This document shows, in pieces, positions 1-8,722 of a stretch of DNA of 33,557 nt. The translations under genes were made by a program, and so were the position numbers. Positions within the stretch are counted from its first letter, which is position 1. Every line of letters starts with the position of its first letter. Below the pieces are notes generated by a model that saw nothing but the letters and a program-made list of their open reading frames with translations, was not told the origin of the DNA and ran no database searches. The DNA is from an uncultured Rhodospirillaceae bacterium (GTDB lineage: Bacteria > Pseudomonadota > Alphaproteobacteria > Rhodospirillales > Magnetospirillaceae): positions 1-33,557 of the forward strand of contig CAJANL010000020.1 in the NCBI GenBank assembly GCA_903941105.1. The letters run 5' to 3'.

Positions 1-1047
<1,047 letters not shown>

Positions 1048-1077
1048 GTCCATCGTCCACGACGGTTTCGACGGAAG

Positions 1078-1106
1078 CCCCCTCCCGGCGACGGGAGGGG
1101 GTTTTT
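1078..1106 (+). terminator. Rho-independent terminator of groEL
   Basis: A perfect 10-bp GC-rich stem (1078-1087 with 1092-1101) closes on a GCGA tetraloop (GNRA type) and is followed at once by five T residues (1102-1106). It lies 30 bp after the groEL stop and before the ccdAB promoter, so it separates the chaperonin transcript from the toxin-antitoxin genes. Confidence 0.93.
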
Positions 1107-1108
1107 CG

Positions 1109-1149
1109 TTGCCTTCGGCACGTATGATGCACATATTCATGCGCATCAT
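1109..1149 (+). promoter_or_regulatory. ccdAB promoter with embedded palindromic operator
   Basis: TTGCCT (1109-1114), a 17-bp spacer and CATATT (1132-1137) form a plausible sigma-70 promoter. An inverted repeat with 11-bp arms, ATGATGCACAT (1124-1134) and ATGCGCATCAT (1139-1149), has one mismatch and a 4-bp spacer, and it covers the -10 box. CcdA family antitoxins bind such palindromes through their N-terminal ribbon-helix-helix domain and, with CcdB, repress their own operon. The palindrome is seen directly; its operator role is inferred from position. An alternative -10, TATGAT (1123-1128), overlaps the same repeat. Confidence 0.6.
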
Positions 1150-1165
1150 TCCTGTGGAGACTCGC

Positions 1166-1402
1166 ATGCGATCCAGAGCCCCCGCCAAGAAGCCGACGAA
1201 TGTATCGTTGCCAAATGACCTGATCGCTGAAGCTCGGGCACTCGGCATCAACCTGTCGAGTGCCTGTGAACGTGGCCTTGCCGACGCGGTATCGAAAGAG
1301 CGCGCCACACGATGGCAGGCCGAGAACAGACAGGGGATTGAGGCCTGGAATGCCTATGTTGAAGCCAATGGCCTGCCCCTCGCACGCTTCCGGCAGTTTT
1401 GA
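1166..1402 (+). CDS. ccdA: Type II antitoxin, CcdA family
   Basis: A 78-residue CcdA-like antitoxin. The N-terminal part (KKPTNVSLPNDLIAEARALGIN, residues 9-30) fits the short beta strand and two helices of a ribbon-helix-helix DNA-binding domain. The C-terminal part (RWQAENRQGIEAWNAYVEANGLPL, about 50-72) carries the E/W-rich motif that wraps CcdB and releases it from gyrase. The ATG at 1166 is preceded by TGGAGA at 1155-1160 with normal spacing; longer in-frame upstream starts would run through the operator and are unlikely. The stop overlaps the ccdB start by one base (TGATG), as expected for a coupled antitoxin-toxin pair. E. coli F-plasmid CcdA has 72 residues, so the length fits. Confidence 0.92.
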   Translation: MRSRAPAKKPTNVSLPNDLIAEARALGINLSSACERGLADAVSKERATRWQAENRQGIEAWNAYVEANGLPLARFRQF

Positions 1403-1701
1403 TGGCTCGCGAGCTATATCGCCTGTCAGGCGTGTCCGGGTATGTGATGAACGTCCAGGCCGACCTGATGAGCATGCTTGCTACGGTCGTTGTCGTGCCG
1501 CTTCTCCCCGTCGAGGACGTGGCCACGCTCATGGCAAGGCTTAACCCCGTTTTCGAAATCGATGGGAAGCGCTATGCCATGGCGACCCAGGCGATTGGTG
1601 CCGTTCCTCGGGGTGAGCTTGGCGCTTCAGTCGGGAAAATTGAAGGAGACAAGCACTACGTCATCACCCAGGCCTTGGACATGTTGTTAACCGGCTTCTA
1701 A
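1402..1701 (+). CDS. ccdB: Type II toxin, CcdB family (gyrase poison)
   Basis: A 99-residue CcdB homologue. F-plasmid CcdB (101 residues) traps DNA gyrase on cleaved DNA. The family pattern is clear: YVMNVQADLM near residues 14-23 matches the F-type FVDVQSDII strand, VVVPL follows, then a PVFEIDGKRYAMATQ block and a VPRGELG segment, and it ends in a helix plus short tail (ALDMLLTGF). The F-plasmid toxin ends in Trp-Gly-Ile and the Trp is needed for gyrase poisoning; here the matching position is Thr, so potency or target contact may differ. The ATG at 1402 overlaps the ccdA stop; a TTG one codon earlier is less likely. The gene is intact, with no frameshift. Confidence 0.9.
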   Translation: MARELYRLSGVSGYVMNVQADLMSMLATVVVVPLLPVEDVATLMARLNPVFEIDGKRYAMATQAIGAVPRGELGASVGKIEGDKHYVITQALDMLLTGF

Positions 1702-1767
1702 TTCATCACCCGCCCATTGGCCCATCCCGTCCCCCGTGCTATGGTCCGGCGCTTTCGCGACTGCGGT

Positions 1768-3561
1768 ATGGGCAAGGTGTTGGGCAAGCACAAAAATTCG
1801 CTGGATCACTCCACTGTTGCACTGATGAGCCGCCTGATCCGCGAGGGCACGTGGCCGTATATCAAGTGGGTCGTGGCGGCGGTGCTGTGCATGACCGTCT
1901 CGGCGGCGGCCACCGCCGGCTATGCCCTGCTGATGGACCCGGTGATCAACGACATCTTCGTCTCGAAGCGAGCCGACCTTTTGTGGCCGCTGGCGCTGGC
2001 GGTGATGGGGACCTTCCTGGCCAAGTCCATGGCCGGCTACGGCGAGGCGGTGCTGCTGTCGCGGGTGGGTCTGCAGGTCATCGCCGACATGCAGAACCGG
2101 CTGTTCCGCCACCTGCTCAAGCTGGACGTCGCCTTCTTCCATGAGATGCAGACCGGCCGGCTGCTGTCGCGGCTGACCAACGACGTTTCCTCCATGCGCT
2201 TCGCCGTGTCCAACGCCATGACCGGGCTGTGCAAGGATTCCATGGAGGCGATCTTTTTGATCGGCGCCATGTTCTACAAGGACTGGCAGTTGGCCGCCTT
2301 TTCCTTCCTGTTCTTTCCCATCGCCATCCTGCCCATCGCCCGGCTGGGCAAGCGCATGCGCAAGGTCAGCGGCAACACCCAGGAGCAGCAGGCCCAGCTC
2401 ACCATCTACCTGGAGCAGGCGGTGCAGGGCATCCGGGTGGTCAAGGCCTATGGCATGGAGCCCTATGAGGAGGGCAAGGTCGGGGCGCTGATCGGCACCC
2501 TGCGCGGGCTGACCTTCAAGGCCAACCGGGTGCGCGCCGCGTCCTCGCCCATCATGGAGTTCCTCGGCGGCTTCGCCATCACCGTGGTCATCGTCTATGG
2601 CGGCTCGCGGGTGATCGAGGGTCCCACCACGCCGGGCGCCTTCCTGTCGTTCATCACCGCGCTGATGCTGGCCTACCGGCCGCTGAAGAATCTCGCCAAT
2701 CTCAACACCAACCTGCAGGAAGGCCTGGCGGCGGCGGCGCGCTGCTTCAGCATCCTCGACACCGAGCCGGCGATCAAGGACCGCCCCGGCGCCGCCGATC
2801 TGGTGGTGCGCGAGGGCAATGTCCGCTTCGAGGGCGTCTTCTTCACCTATGACGGCGCCAAGGTGGCGCTGGACGGCGTCGATCTGGTGGTGCCGGGGGG
2901 CAAGACGGTGGCGCTGGTGGGGTCGTCGGGTGCCGGAAAATCCACCGTGCTCAACCTGCTGCCGCGCTTCTACGACGTCACCGACGGCCATGTCCTGATC
3001 GACGGTCAGGACGTGCGCGGCCTGACGCTGTCGAGCCTCAGGGCCAAGACCGCCCTGGTCAGCCAGGAAATCACTCTGTTCGACGATACCGTCCGCGCCA
3101 ACATCGCCTATGGCCGCTTCGGCGCCACCGACGAGGAGATCGAGGCGGCGGCCCGGGCGGCGGCGGCGCACGACTTCATCATCAGCCTGCCGCTCGGCTA
3201 CGACACCCTGGTGGGCGAGCGTGGCCTCAACCTGTCGGGCGGCCAGCGCCAGCGCCTGGCCATCGCGCGGGCCATGCTGAAGAACGCCCCCATCCTGCTG
3301 CTGGACGAGGCCACCAGCGCCCTCGACACTGAATCCGAGCGTCAGGTGCAGTCGGCGCTGGAACACCTGATGAAGGGGCGCACCACCATCGTCATCGCCC
3401 ACCGCCTGTCCACCGTGGTCAACGCCGACCTCATCCATGTCATGGACAAGGGCCGGGTGATCGAGTCGGGTAGCCACGAGCAACTGCTGGCCCATGGCGG
3501 TGTCTATGCCCGGCTGTACGCCATGCAGTTCGCCGAGGACGGCGCCTCGGCGGGGGCCTAG
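1768..3561 (+). CDS. msbA: Lipid A export ABC transporter, MsbA-like (fused permease and ATPase)
   Basis: A half-transporter that dimerises in the inner membrane and flips lipid A-core to the periplasmic face. The N-terminal half has about six membrane helices (first at WVVAAVLCMTVSAAATAGYALL, last near TPGAFLSFITALMLAY). The ATPase half has Walker A GSSGAGKS (385-392 from this start), the signature LSGGQRQR, Walker B ILLLDEATSALD and an H-loop IVIAHRLST. The start is uncertain: ATG at 1768 gives 597 residues and ATG at 1825 (MSRLIREGTWPY) gives 578, closer to E. coli MsbA (582); neither has a good Shine-Dalgarno, and the frame stays open up to a TTG at 1717. It heads an operon of lipid A and Kdo genes, which supports the MsbA role over a general multidrug exporter. 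Confidence 0.88.
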   Translation: MGKVLGKHKNSLDHSTVALMSRLIREGTWPYIKWVVAAVLCMTVSAAATAGYALLMDPVINDIFVSKRADLLWPLALAVMGTFLAKSMAGYGEAVLLSRVGLQVIADMQNRLFRHLLKLDVAFFHEMQTGRLLSRLTNDVSSMRFAVSNAMTGLCKDSMEAIFLIGAMFYKDWQLAAFSFLFFPIAILPIARLGKRMRKVSGNTQEQQAQLTIYLEQAVQGIRVVKAYGMEPYEEGKVGALIGTLRGLTFKANRVRAASSPIMEFLGGFAITVVIVYGGSRVIEGPTTPGAFLSFITALMLAYRPLKNLANLNTNLQEGLAAAARCFSILDTEPAIKDRPGAADLVVREGNVRFEGVFFTYDGAKVALDGVDLVVPGGKTVALVGSSGAGKSTVLNLLPRFYDVTDGHVLIDGQDVRGLTLSSLRAKTALVSQEITLFDDTVRANIAYGRFGATDEEIEAAARAAAAHDFIISLPLGYDTLVGERGLNLSGGQRQRLAIARAMLKNAPILLLDEATSALDTESERQVQSALEHLMKGRTTIVIAHRLSTVVNADLIHVMDKGRVIESGSHEQLLAHGGVYARLYAMQFAEDGASAGA

Positions 3562-3564
3562 GCC

Positions 3565-4281
3565 GTGGGGCTGGCCAAGCGCATCGGCAAGAACGAGGCC
3601 CTTCGCGGGCTGCTGTGCTGGCTTACCGCCCAATATGTCCGCCTGGTCTTCCTCACCAGCCGATGGGACGTGGTCGGCGGCGACATCCCGGCCGCCTTCT
3701 GGAGCGGGGGACGGCCCTTCATCCTGGCCTTCTGGCACGGCCGCATCCTGATGATGCCCAAGAGCTGGCGGGGCTCGGTGCCGATCCACATGCTGATCAG
3801 CCAGCACCGCGACGGCCAATTGATCGCCCGCACCGTGGGCCATCTCGGCATCCAGACGGTGGCGGGCTCGACCACCCGCGGCGGTGCCGCGGCACTCCGG
3901 GCCATGTTCAAGGTATTGAAGTCGGGCAACTGCATCGGCATCACCCCGGATGGCCCGCGCGGGCCGCGCATGCGGGCCTCCCTCGGTGTCATCAGCATTG
4001 CCCGCGTCTCGGGCTGCCCGATCATTCCGGTGGCATTGTCGGCCAGCCGGGGACGCTTCCTGTCGACCTGGGATCGGTTTCTGGTGCCGTTGCCCTTCAG
4101 CCGGGGAGTCTTCGTCTGGGGCTCCGCCATCGACGTGCCAGCCGACGGCTCGGCCGAGACGCTGGAGAACCTGCGGCGGACGCTGGAGACCAGCCTGCTC
4201 GCCATCACCGTCGAGGCCGACAGCCGCATGGGGCGCACTCCGGTTGAGCCGGCGCCGGCGCGAGGGGAGGGGGCGGCATGA
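3565..4281 (+). CDS. DUF374 acyltransferase, candidate LpxJ-type lipid A late acyltransferase
   Basis: A 238-residue member of the DUF374 branch of the lysophospholipid acyltransferase superfamily. Diagnostic blocks are FWHGRILMMP (56-65), ISQHRDGQLIAR (78-89, likely catalytic His/Asp), GSTTRGGAAALR (101-112) and ITPDGPRGPR (126-135). DUF374 proteins characterised in epsilonproteobacteria (LpxJ) add the secondary acyl chain to lipid A precursors, unlike the better known LpxL/LpxM. The GTG start at 3565 follows the msbA stop by three bases, and the stop overlaps the waaA start (ATGA), so the gene is embedded in the lipid A operon. That context favours a lipid A role over phospholipid synthesis; the actual acceptor and chain are not shown by the sequence. 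Confidence 0.82.
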   Translation: MGLAKRIGKNEALRGLLCWLTAQYVRLVFLTSRWDVVGGDIPAAFWSGGRPFILAFWHGRILMMPKSWRGSVPIHMLISQHRDGQLIARTVGHLGIQTVAGSTTRGGAAALRAMFKVLKSGNCIGITPDGPRGPRMRASLGVISIARVSGCPIIPVALSASRGRFLSTWDRFLVPLPFSRGVFVWGSAIDVPADGSAETLENLRRTLETSLLAITVEADSRMGRTPVEPAPARGEGAA

Positions 4282-5552
4282 TCTATCGCCTCTACCGTGG
4301 CCTGACCATCGTGGGAGCGCCGCTGATCTCGTTCTACCTCGACCGGCGCAAGGCCCGCGGCAAGGAGGACCTGCCACGGTTCGGCGAGCGGCTGGGCCGC
4401 CCTGCCAGCCCGCGGCCGTCCGGCCCGCTGGTGTGGATCCATGCGGCCTCGGTGGGAGAATCCCTGTCCATGCTGCCGCTGATCGAGCGGTTGCGGGCGC
4501 GGCGGCTTGGCGTCCTGGTGACCACCGGCACCGTCACCTCGGCCCGGCTGATGGCGGAGCGGCTGCCCGAGGGGGCGTTGCACCAGTACATGCCGGTGGA
4601 TCGTCCCAGCTACGTGCGCGGCTTTCTCGACCACTGGCGGCCCGATTTGGCGCTGTGGGCGGAGTCCGAATTCTGGCCCAATATGCTGGCCGAGGCCCGC
4701 CACCGCCATATCCCGGCGGTGCTGGTGCAGGGCCGCATCTCCGCCCGCTCCTTCACCGGCTGGAAGCGGGTGCCGGGCTTCATCCGCCGCCTGCTGTCGG
4801 GCTTCGCGCTGTGCCTGGCGCAAACCGACGACGATGCCCACCGGCTGAAGTTGCTGGGGGCGCGCGAGGTGCGCTGCCTGGGCAATCTCAAGCTGGCGGT
4901 GCCGCCGTTGCCGGTCGACGCCGCCGAGCTGGAGCGGCTGCGGAGCGCGGTTGCGGGCAGGCCGCTGTGGCTGGCCGCCAGCACCCATCCCGGCGAGGAG
5001 GCCATCGTCGCCGAGGCGCACAAGCGGCTGGCTCCACGCCTTCCCGGCCTGCTCACCATCATCGCCCCCCGCCATCCCGAGCGCGGCCCCGACATCGCCC
5101 AGGAGCTGCGCGCCCTGGAACTGACTGTCTCGTTACGGTCTCGCGCCGAGGTCCCCGGCGAGATCTATATCGCCGATACCTTGGGCGAATTGGGATTGTT
5201 CTTCCGGCTGGCGCCGGTGGTGTTCATGGGGAAAAGCCTGATGGTCGGCGGCGGCCAGAACCCGTTCGAGCCGGCGCGGCTGGGAGCGGCGGTGCTGTTC
5301 GGCCCGCTGATGGACAACTTCCATGACATGGCACCCCGCATGCTGGCGGTCGATGCCGCCGAGCAGGTAGCCGACGGCGCTGCACTGGCCGAGGCGACGG
5401 CGCGGCTGCTGAGTGATGCCGACCTGCTGCAACGGCGTCGGCAGGCGGCTGGAACCTGGGCCATGGCAGAGGCCGGGGTGCTTCTGGACGGGGTGGAGGA
5501 GGCGCTGGCCCCCTTCCTCGACGCGGCGGAGATGCGGCATGCACGCCCCTGA
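4278..5552 (+). CDS. waaA: 3-deoxy-D-manno-octulosonic acid (Kdo) transferase
   Basis: A 424-residue GT30 glycosyltransferase that adds Kdo from CMP-Kdo to a lipid A precursor at the inner membrane. An N-terminal hydrophobic anchor (residues 3-20) is followed by WIHAASVGESLSMLPLI (53-69), where Glu61 matches the catalytic base of the family, then VTTGTVTSARLM, the WAESEFWPNML block (127-137) and a C-terminal nucleotide-sugar domain containing MVGGGQNPFEPARLGAAVLFGP. ATG at 4278 overlaps the previous stop as ATGA, and the 3' end overlaps lpxK by 14 bases. Whether it adds one or two Kdo units cannot be read from sequence. Confidence 0.96.
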   Translation: MIYRLYRGLTIVGAPLISFYLDRRKARGKEDLPRFGERLGRPASPRPSGPLVWIHAASVGESLSMLPLIERLRARRLGVLVTTGTVTSARLMAERLPEGALHQYMPVDRPSYVRGFLDHWRPDLALWAESEFWPNMLAEARHRHIPAVLVQGRISARSFTGWKRVPGFIRRLLSGFALCLAQTDDDAHRLKLLGAREVRCLGNLKLAVPPLPVDAAELERLRSAVAGRPLWLAASTHPGEEAIVAEAHKRLAPRLPGLLTIIAPRHPERGPDIAQELRALELTVSLRSRAEVPGEIYIADTLGELGLFFRLAPVVFMGKSLMVGGGQNPFEPARLGAAVLFGPLMDNFHDMAPRMLAVDAAEQVADGAALAEATARLLSDADLLQRRRQAAGTWAMAEAGVLLDGVEEALAPFLDAAEMRHARP

Positions 5553-6513
5553 CTTCTGGCACCGGGACGGCTGGCTGGCGCGCGCGCTGTCGCCGCTGTC
5601 GCCGGTCTACGGCTGGGCGGTGCGCCGCCACCTGGAAGATGCCGAGGAATTCCGCCCGGCGATTCCGGTGATCTGCGTCGGCAACATCATCGCCGGCGGG
5701 GCCGGCAAGACGCCGGTAGTGGTGGCGCTGGCTCGCCTGCTCAAGACCGCCGGCCGCCAGGTTCACCTGCTGACGCGCGGCTACGGCGGCACCGAGGTGG
5801 GGCCGCGCGCCGTCGACCTCGACCGTCACGACGCCGCCCGCGTCGGCGACGAGGCGCTGCTGCTGGCGAGCGAGGCTCCCACCTGGGTGGCGCGCTGGCG
5901 TCCCGACGGCGCCGCCGCCACCACCGCCATGGGAGCCGACATCATCGTCATGGATGACGGGTTCCAGAACGGCTCGCTGTCCAAGGACCTGTCGCTGGTG
6001 GTGGTGGACGGCTCCTACGGCTTCGGCAACGGCCGGGTGATGCCGGCCGGCCCCTGCCGCGAATCTCCGGCACACGGCCTACGGCGCGCCGACGCGGTGG
6101 TGCTGATGGGCGAGGACAGCTGCGACGTCTCGCGCTATTTCGGCGACCTGCCGGTGCTGCACGCCCATCTCCGCCCCGGCCCCGAAGCCGAGGCGCTGCA
6201 CGGCCGCGAGGTCATCGCCTTCGCCGGCATCGGCCGCCCGGGCAAGTTCTTCGCCACCCTGGACTCCTGTGGCGCCTCCCTGGTGGCCACCCAGGACTTC
6301 CCCGACCACCACCCCTATTCCCGCGCCGAGATCGAGGAGCTGCTGGCCGAAGCCGAGGCTGCCGGTGCCCTGCTGGCTACCACCGCCAAGGACGCGGTGC
6401 GCATCCCCGCCGACCTGCGCCGCCACGTCACGGTGGTGACGGTGGCGCTGGAGTGGAGCGACCACAGCCTGCTCGCCCGGCTGCTGGACCGCGTGGGGGT
6501 GGTCGTCCCATGA
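5539..6513 (+). CDS. lpxK: Tetraacyldisaccharide 4'-kinase
   Basis: A 324-residue membrane-associated kinase that phosphorylates the 4' position of the lipid A disaccharide. The P-loop is GNIIAGGAGKT (48-58), and the DDGFQN segment (139-144) carries the Asp proposed as catalytic in LpxK. LTRGYGG (78-84) and RVGDEALLLA (101-110) are other family blocks. The ATG at 5539 is preceded by GGAG at 5528-5531 with 7-base spacing. The frame is open further upstream inside waaA, but the N-terminus here matches the family (HAPDFWHRDGWLARALSPLSPVYG). The 3' end overlaps lpxL by four bases (ATGA). Confidence 0.95.
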   Translation: MHAPDFWHRDGWLARALSPLSPVYGWAVRRHLEDAEEFRPAIPVICVGNIIAGGAGKTPVVVALARLLKTAGRQVHLLTRGYGGTEVGPRAVDLDRHDAARVGDEALLLASEAPTWVARWRPDGAAATTAMGADIIVMDDGFQNGSLSKDLSLVVVDGSYGFGNGRVMPAGPCRESPAHGLRRADAVVLMGEDSCDVSRYFGDLPVLHAHLRPGPEAEALHGREVIAFAGIGRPGKFFATLDSCGASLVATQDFPDHHPYSRAEIEELLAEAEAAGALLATTAKDAVRIPADLRRHVTVVTVALEWSDHSLLARLLDRVGVVVP

Positions 6514-7379
6514 CCGCGAAGCAGCTTCGCCAGCGCCTGGAGGCGCTCGTCGCCTGGGCGGTGTGGGGCGTGTTCAAGTGGCTGCCGGTGGATGCCGCCT
6601 CGGGGCTGGCCGGCGGGCTCGCCCGACTGGTGGGGCCGCGTCTCAAGGTCAGCCGCATCGCCCGGCGCAACCTGGCCCGGGCGTTCCCCGCCATGACCCC
6701 GGCCGAGATCGAGACCGTCGTCGCCGAGGTCTGGGACAACCTGGGCCGCGTCGCCGGTGAGTTCCCCCATGTGGCATGGCTGGCGGCGAACCGGGTCGAG
6801 GCGGTCAATCTCGACGTGCTGCACCGCCTGCGCGACGATGGCCGGCCGGGTCTGTTCGTCGGCGCTCATCTCGGCAACTGGGAACTCGGGCCGGCCATGG
6901 CCTTCCGGGAAGGGCTGCCCATCACCCTGGTCTACCGCGCCGCCAACAACCCGTGGATCGAGGATCTTTACCGCAAGGGGCGTGGCGCCTCGGCGGCCGA
7001 GCGGCAGATCGCCAAGGGGCCGGAGGGCGCCCGCGACATCATGCAGGTGCTGCGGTCGGCGGGCCACCTCGCCATCCTGGTCGACCAGAAGATGAACGAC
7101 GGCATCGCCGTTCCCTTCTTCGGCCACGAGGCCATGACCGCCCCGGCGGTGGCCCGCTTCGCCATCAAGTTCGACTGCCCCATGGTGCCGGTACGCATCG
7201 AGCGCCTCAAGGGCGCCCATTTCCGCGTCACCTTCCACCGGCCCCTGGAGCTGCCCCGCAGCGGCGACGTCCACGCCGACACCCTGGCGACGATGACTGC
7301 CATCAACGCCGTGCTGGAGGAGTGGATCAGCGCCCGTCCCGGCCAGTGGCTGTGGCTGCATCGACGCTGGCCGGAGTGA
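6510..7379 (+). CDS. LpxL/HtrB-type lipid A late acyltransferase
   Basis: A 289-residue lysophospholipid acyltransferase-like protein of the LpxL/LpxM (HtrB/MsbB) family, which transfers an acyl chain from acyl-ACP to a lipid A hydroxyacyl group at the inner membrane. The catalytic H-x4-E motif is HLGNWE (120-125; His120, Glu125). The family blocks RIARRNLARAFP (49-60) and LVDQKMNDGIAVPFFG (around 190) are present, with a hydrophobic N-terminal helix. Start and stop are tied to lpxK by an ATGA overlap, and it is the last gene of the operon. Whether it acts as LpxL or LpxM cannot be told. It shares the operon with a DUF374 acyltransferase, so two acylation steps may be served by two unrelated subfamilies. 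Confidence 0.92.
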   Translation: MTAKQLRQRLEALVAWAVWGVFKWLPVDAASGLAGGLARLVGPRLKVSRIARRNLARAFPAMTPAEIETVVAEVWDNLGRVAGEFPHVAWLAANRVEAVNLDVLHRLRDDGRPGLFVGAHLGNWELGPAMAFREGLPITLVYRAANNPWIEDLYRKGRGASAAERQIAKGPEGARDIMQVLRSAGHLAILVDQKMNDGIAVPFFGHEAMTAPAVARFAIKFDCPMVPVRIERLKGAHFRVTFHRPLELPRSGDVHADTLATMTAINAVLEEWISARPGQWLWLHRRWPE

Positions 7380-7410
7380 CCGCGCCGGGTGGGTGCCTCC
7401 GCGCCCTTGG

Positions 7411-7454
7411 CCGCGGCCGCAATGGCCGCCGACTGCGTCGAGTGTGTTGACGCA
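7411..7454. terminator. Hairpin-forming convergent region between lpxL and hemW
   Basis: Two inverted repeats lie between the convergent stops: GCGGCC/GGCCGC around 7414-7428, and TGCGTC (7434-7439) with GACGCA (7449-7454) across a 9-base loop. Neither is followed by a clear T-run on either strand, so a terminator role is only likely from position. Confidence 0.35.
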
Positions 7455-7459
7455 CGCTG

Positions 7460-8602
7460 CTAAAGAATCAGTGCCGCCGTCACCGAATTGAGCAACAGCC
7501 GGCCTTTCGACGTTACCCGCACCACCCGCCCGTCCCACTCGACGAAACCGCCATCCACCATGTGCGACAACCCGTCCGGGTCGAGGACTTCCGCCAGGGG
7601 GGCGCCGCCTACCGCGCGGAAGGTCGCGGCGTCGATGCCTGCGGTCAGGCGCAGTCCCATCATCACCAGTTCCTGGCGGCGCACCGCCGGGTCGAGCGGT
7701 TCGCGGAGCCGGGTGGCGTGCCCTTGGGTCTCGACACCGGCCAGCCAGGCCTCGGGGGCACGGTGCTGGCGGAAGGCGACGCCGCCCAGCCGTCCATGCG
7801 CCCCCGGCCCGACGCCGACATAGTCCCCACCGCGCCAGTAGGTCAGGTTGTGCCGGCTTTCCTGGCCGGGGCGGGCGTGGTTGGAGATCTCGTAGGCGGG
7901 CAGGCCGGCGGCCTCCATCATCTCCTGGGTGGCCTCGAACAGGGCGGCGGCCTCGTCCTCGGACGGCAGGGCGAAGTCGCCTCGGGCATAGGCCGGCGCG
8001 AAGGCGGTGCCCTGCTCGATGGTCAACTGGTACAGCGACAGGTGGCCGCCGGCCAGTTCGAGAGCACGGGCCATCTCGTCCCGCCACCGCGCCACCGTCT
8101 GTCCCGGGCGGGCGCAGATCAGGTCGAAGGAGAAGCGGTCGAAGGTATGGCGCGCCACCTCCAGCGCGTCGAGCGCCTCGGCGAGGGTGTGATGGCGGCC
8201 GAGGAATTTCAGCGCCGCGTCGTCCAGCGCCTGCACCCCCAGGCTGAGGCGGTTGACTCCGGCGGCGCGGAAGGCGCGGAAGCGGGCGGCCTCGACGGTG
8301 GAGGGGTTGGCCTCCAGGGTCACTTCGAGATCGGGGGCGGTTGGCCAGTGCCGCTTCACCGCCGCGATCAGCGCCCCGGCGGTCTCGGGGTCCATCAACG
8401 ACGGCGTGCCGCCGCCGAAGAAGATGCTGGTGACGGTGCCGCCGGAGGCCACTCCGGCGAAATGCGCCAGCTCGACCAGCAGGGCCGCCCGCCAGCGTGG
8501 CTGGTCGATGGCTTGGACGGCGTGGCTGTTGAAGTCGCAATAGGGGCACTTCGACAGGCAGAACGGCCAGTGGATGTAGATGCCGAAACCGGGGGAGGTC
8601 AT
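7460..8602 (-). CDS. hemW: Radical SAM protein HemW (heme chaperone-type HemN paralogue)
   Basis: A 380-residue radical SAM enzyme. The cluster motif near the N-terminus is C15-x3-C19-x2-C22 followed by Asp-Phe (CLSKCPYCDF). The C-x-F ending marks HemW; true coproporphyrinogen dehydrogenase HemN has a fourth Cys there. FFGGGTPSLM follows, then a HemN C-terminal domain. HemW binds heme and is thought to deliver it to respiratory proteins; it is often misannotated as oxygen-independent coproporphyrinogen oxidase. ATG at 8602 gives the usual family N-terminus (GIYIHWPFC); an in-frame start about 24 bp further upstream exists but adds no conserved sequence. It lies downstream of rph-rdgB on the same strand, a common alphaproteobacterial order. 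Confidence 0.93.
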   Translation of the reverse strand: MTSPGFGIYIHWPFCLSKCPYCDFNSHAVQAIDQPRWRAALLVELAHFAGVASGGTVTSIFFGGGTPSLMDPETAGALIAAVKRHWPTAPDLEVTLEANPSTVEAARFRAFRAAGVNRLSLGVQALDDAALKFLGRHHTLAEALDALEVARHTFDRFSFDLICARPGQTVARWRDEMARALELAGGHLSLYQLTIEQGTAFAPAYARGDFALPSEDEAAALFEATQEMMEAAGLPAYEISNHARPGQESRHNLTYWRGGDYVGVGPGAHGRLGGVAFRQHRAPEAWLAGVETQGHATRLREPLDPAVRRQELVMMGLRLTAGIDAATFRAVGGAPLAEVLDPDGLSHMVDGGFVEWDGRVVRVTSKGRLLLNSVTAALIL

Positions 8603-8621
8603 GTGAGTATCCACTCTTCTC

Positions 8622-8700
8622 GTCATGGTCGGGCTCGACCCGGCCATCCAGCTGCCGATTCAGGCGGCGCCGTGGACCCCCGGATCAAGTCCGGGGGTGA
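8622..8700. repeat. Composite palindromic intergenic repeat
   Basis: Two hairpins lie in the 120-bp gap between rdgB and hemW. The first pairs ATGGTCGGG (8625-8633) with CCCGGCCAT (8639-8647), perfect apart from one T-G wobble. The second pairs ACCCCCGGA (8676-8684) with TCCGGGGGT (8690-8698), perfect with a 5-base loop. Short elements with CCCGG-ATCAAG-TCCGGG-like cores are common as dispersed intergenic repeats in alphaproteobacteria, and this looks like one such composite unit. Only one copy is present in the window, so the repeat nature is inferred. Confidence 0.5.
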
Positions 8701-8722
8701 CGGGGTCGGGAGTTGAACCATC

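Noticed and set aside
1687..4377. Very long open frame on the minus strand (about 900 codons) opposite the msbA and acyltransferase genes
   Set aside because: Its translation is low-complexity Arg/Gly/His/Gln/Asp-rich with no domain, typical of antisense frames in GC-rich coding DNA; the plus-strand genes are clearly real.
5413..5538. Longer N-terminus for lpxK starting inside waaA
   Set aside because: The extra residues are the shifted-frame reading of waaA; the ATG at 5539 has a ribosome site and gives the family N-terminus.
6315..8549. Long minus-strand open frame running through lpxK, the lpxL-like gene and hemW
   Set aside because: It is out of frame with hemW, spans convergent real genes and gives no recognisable protein.
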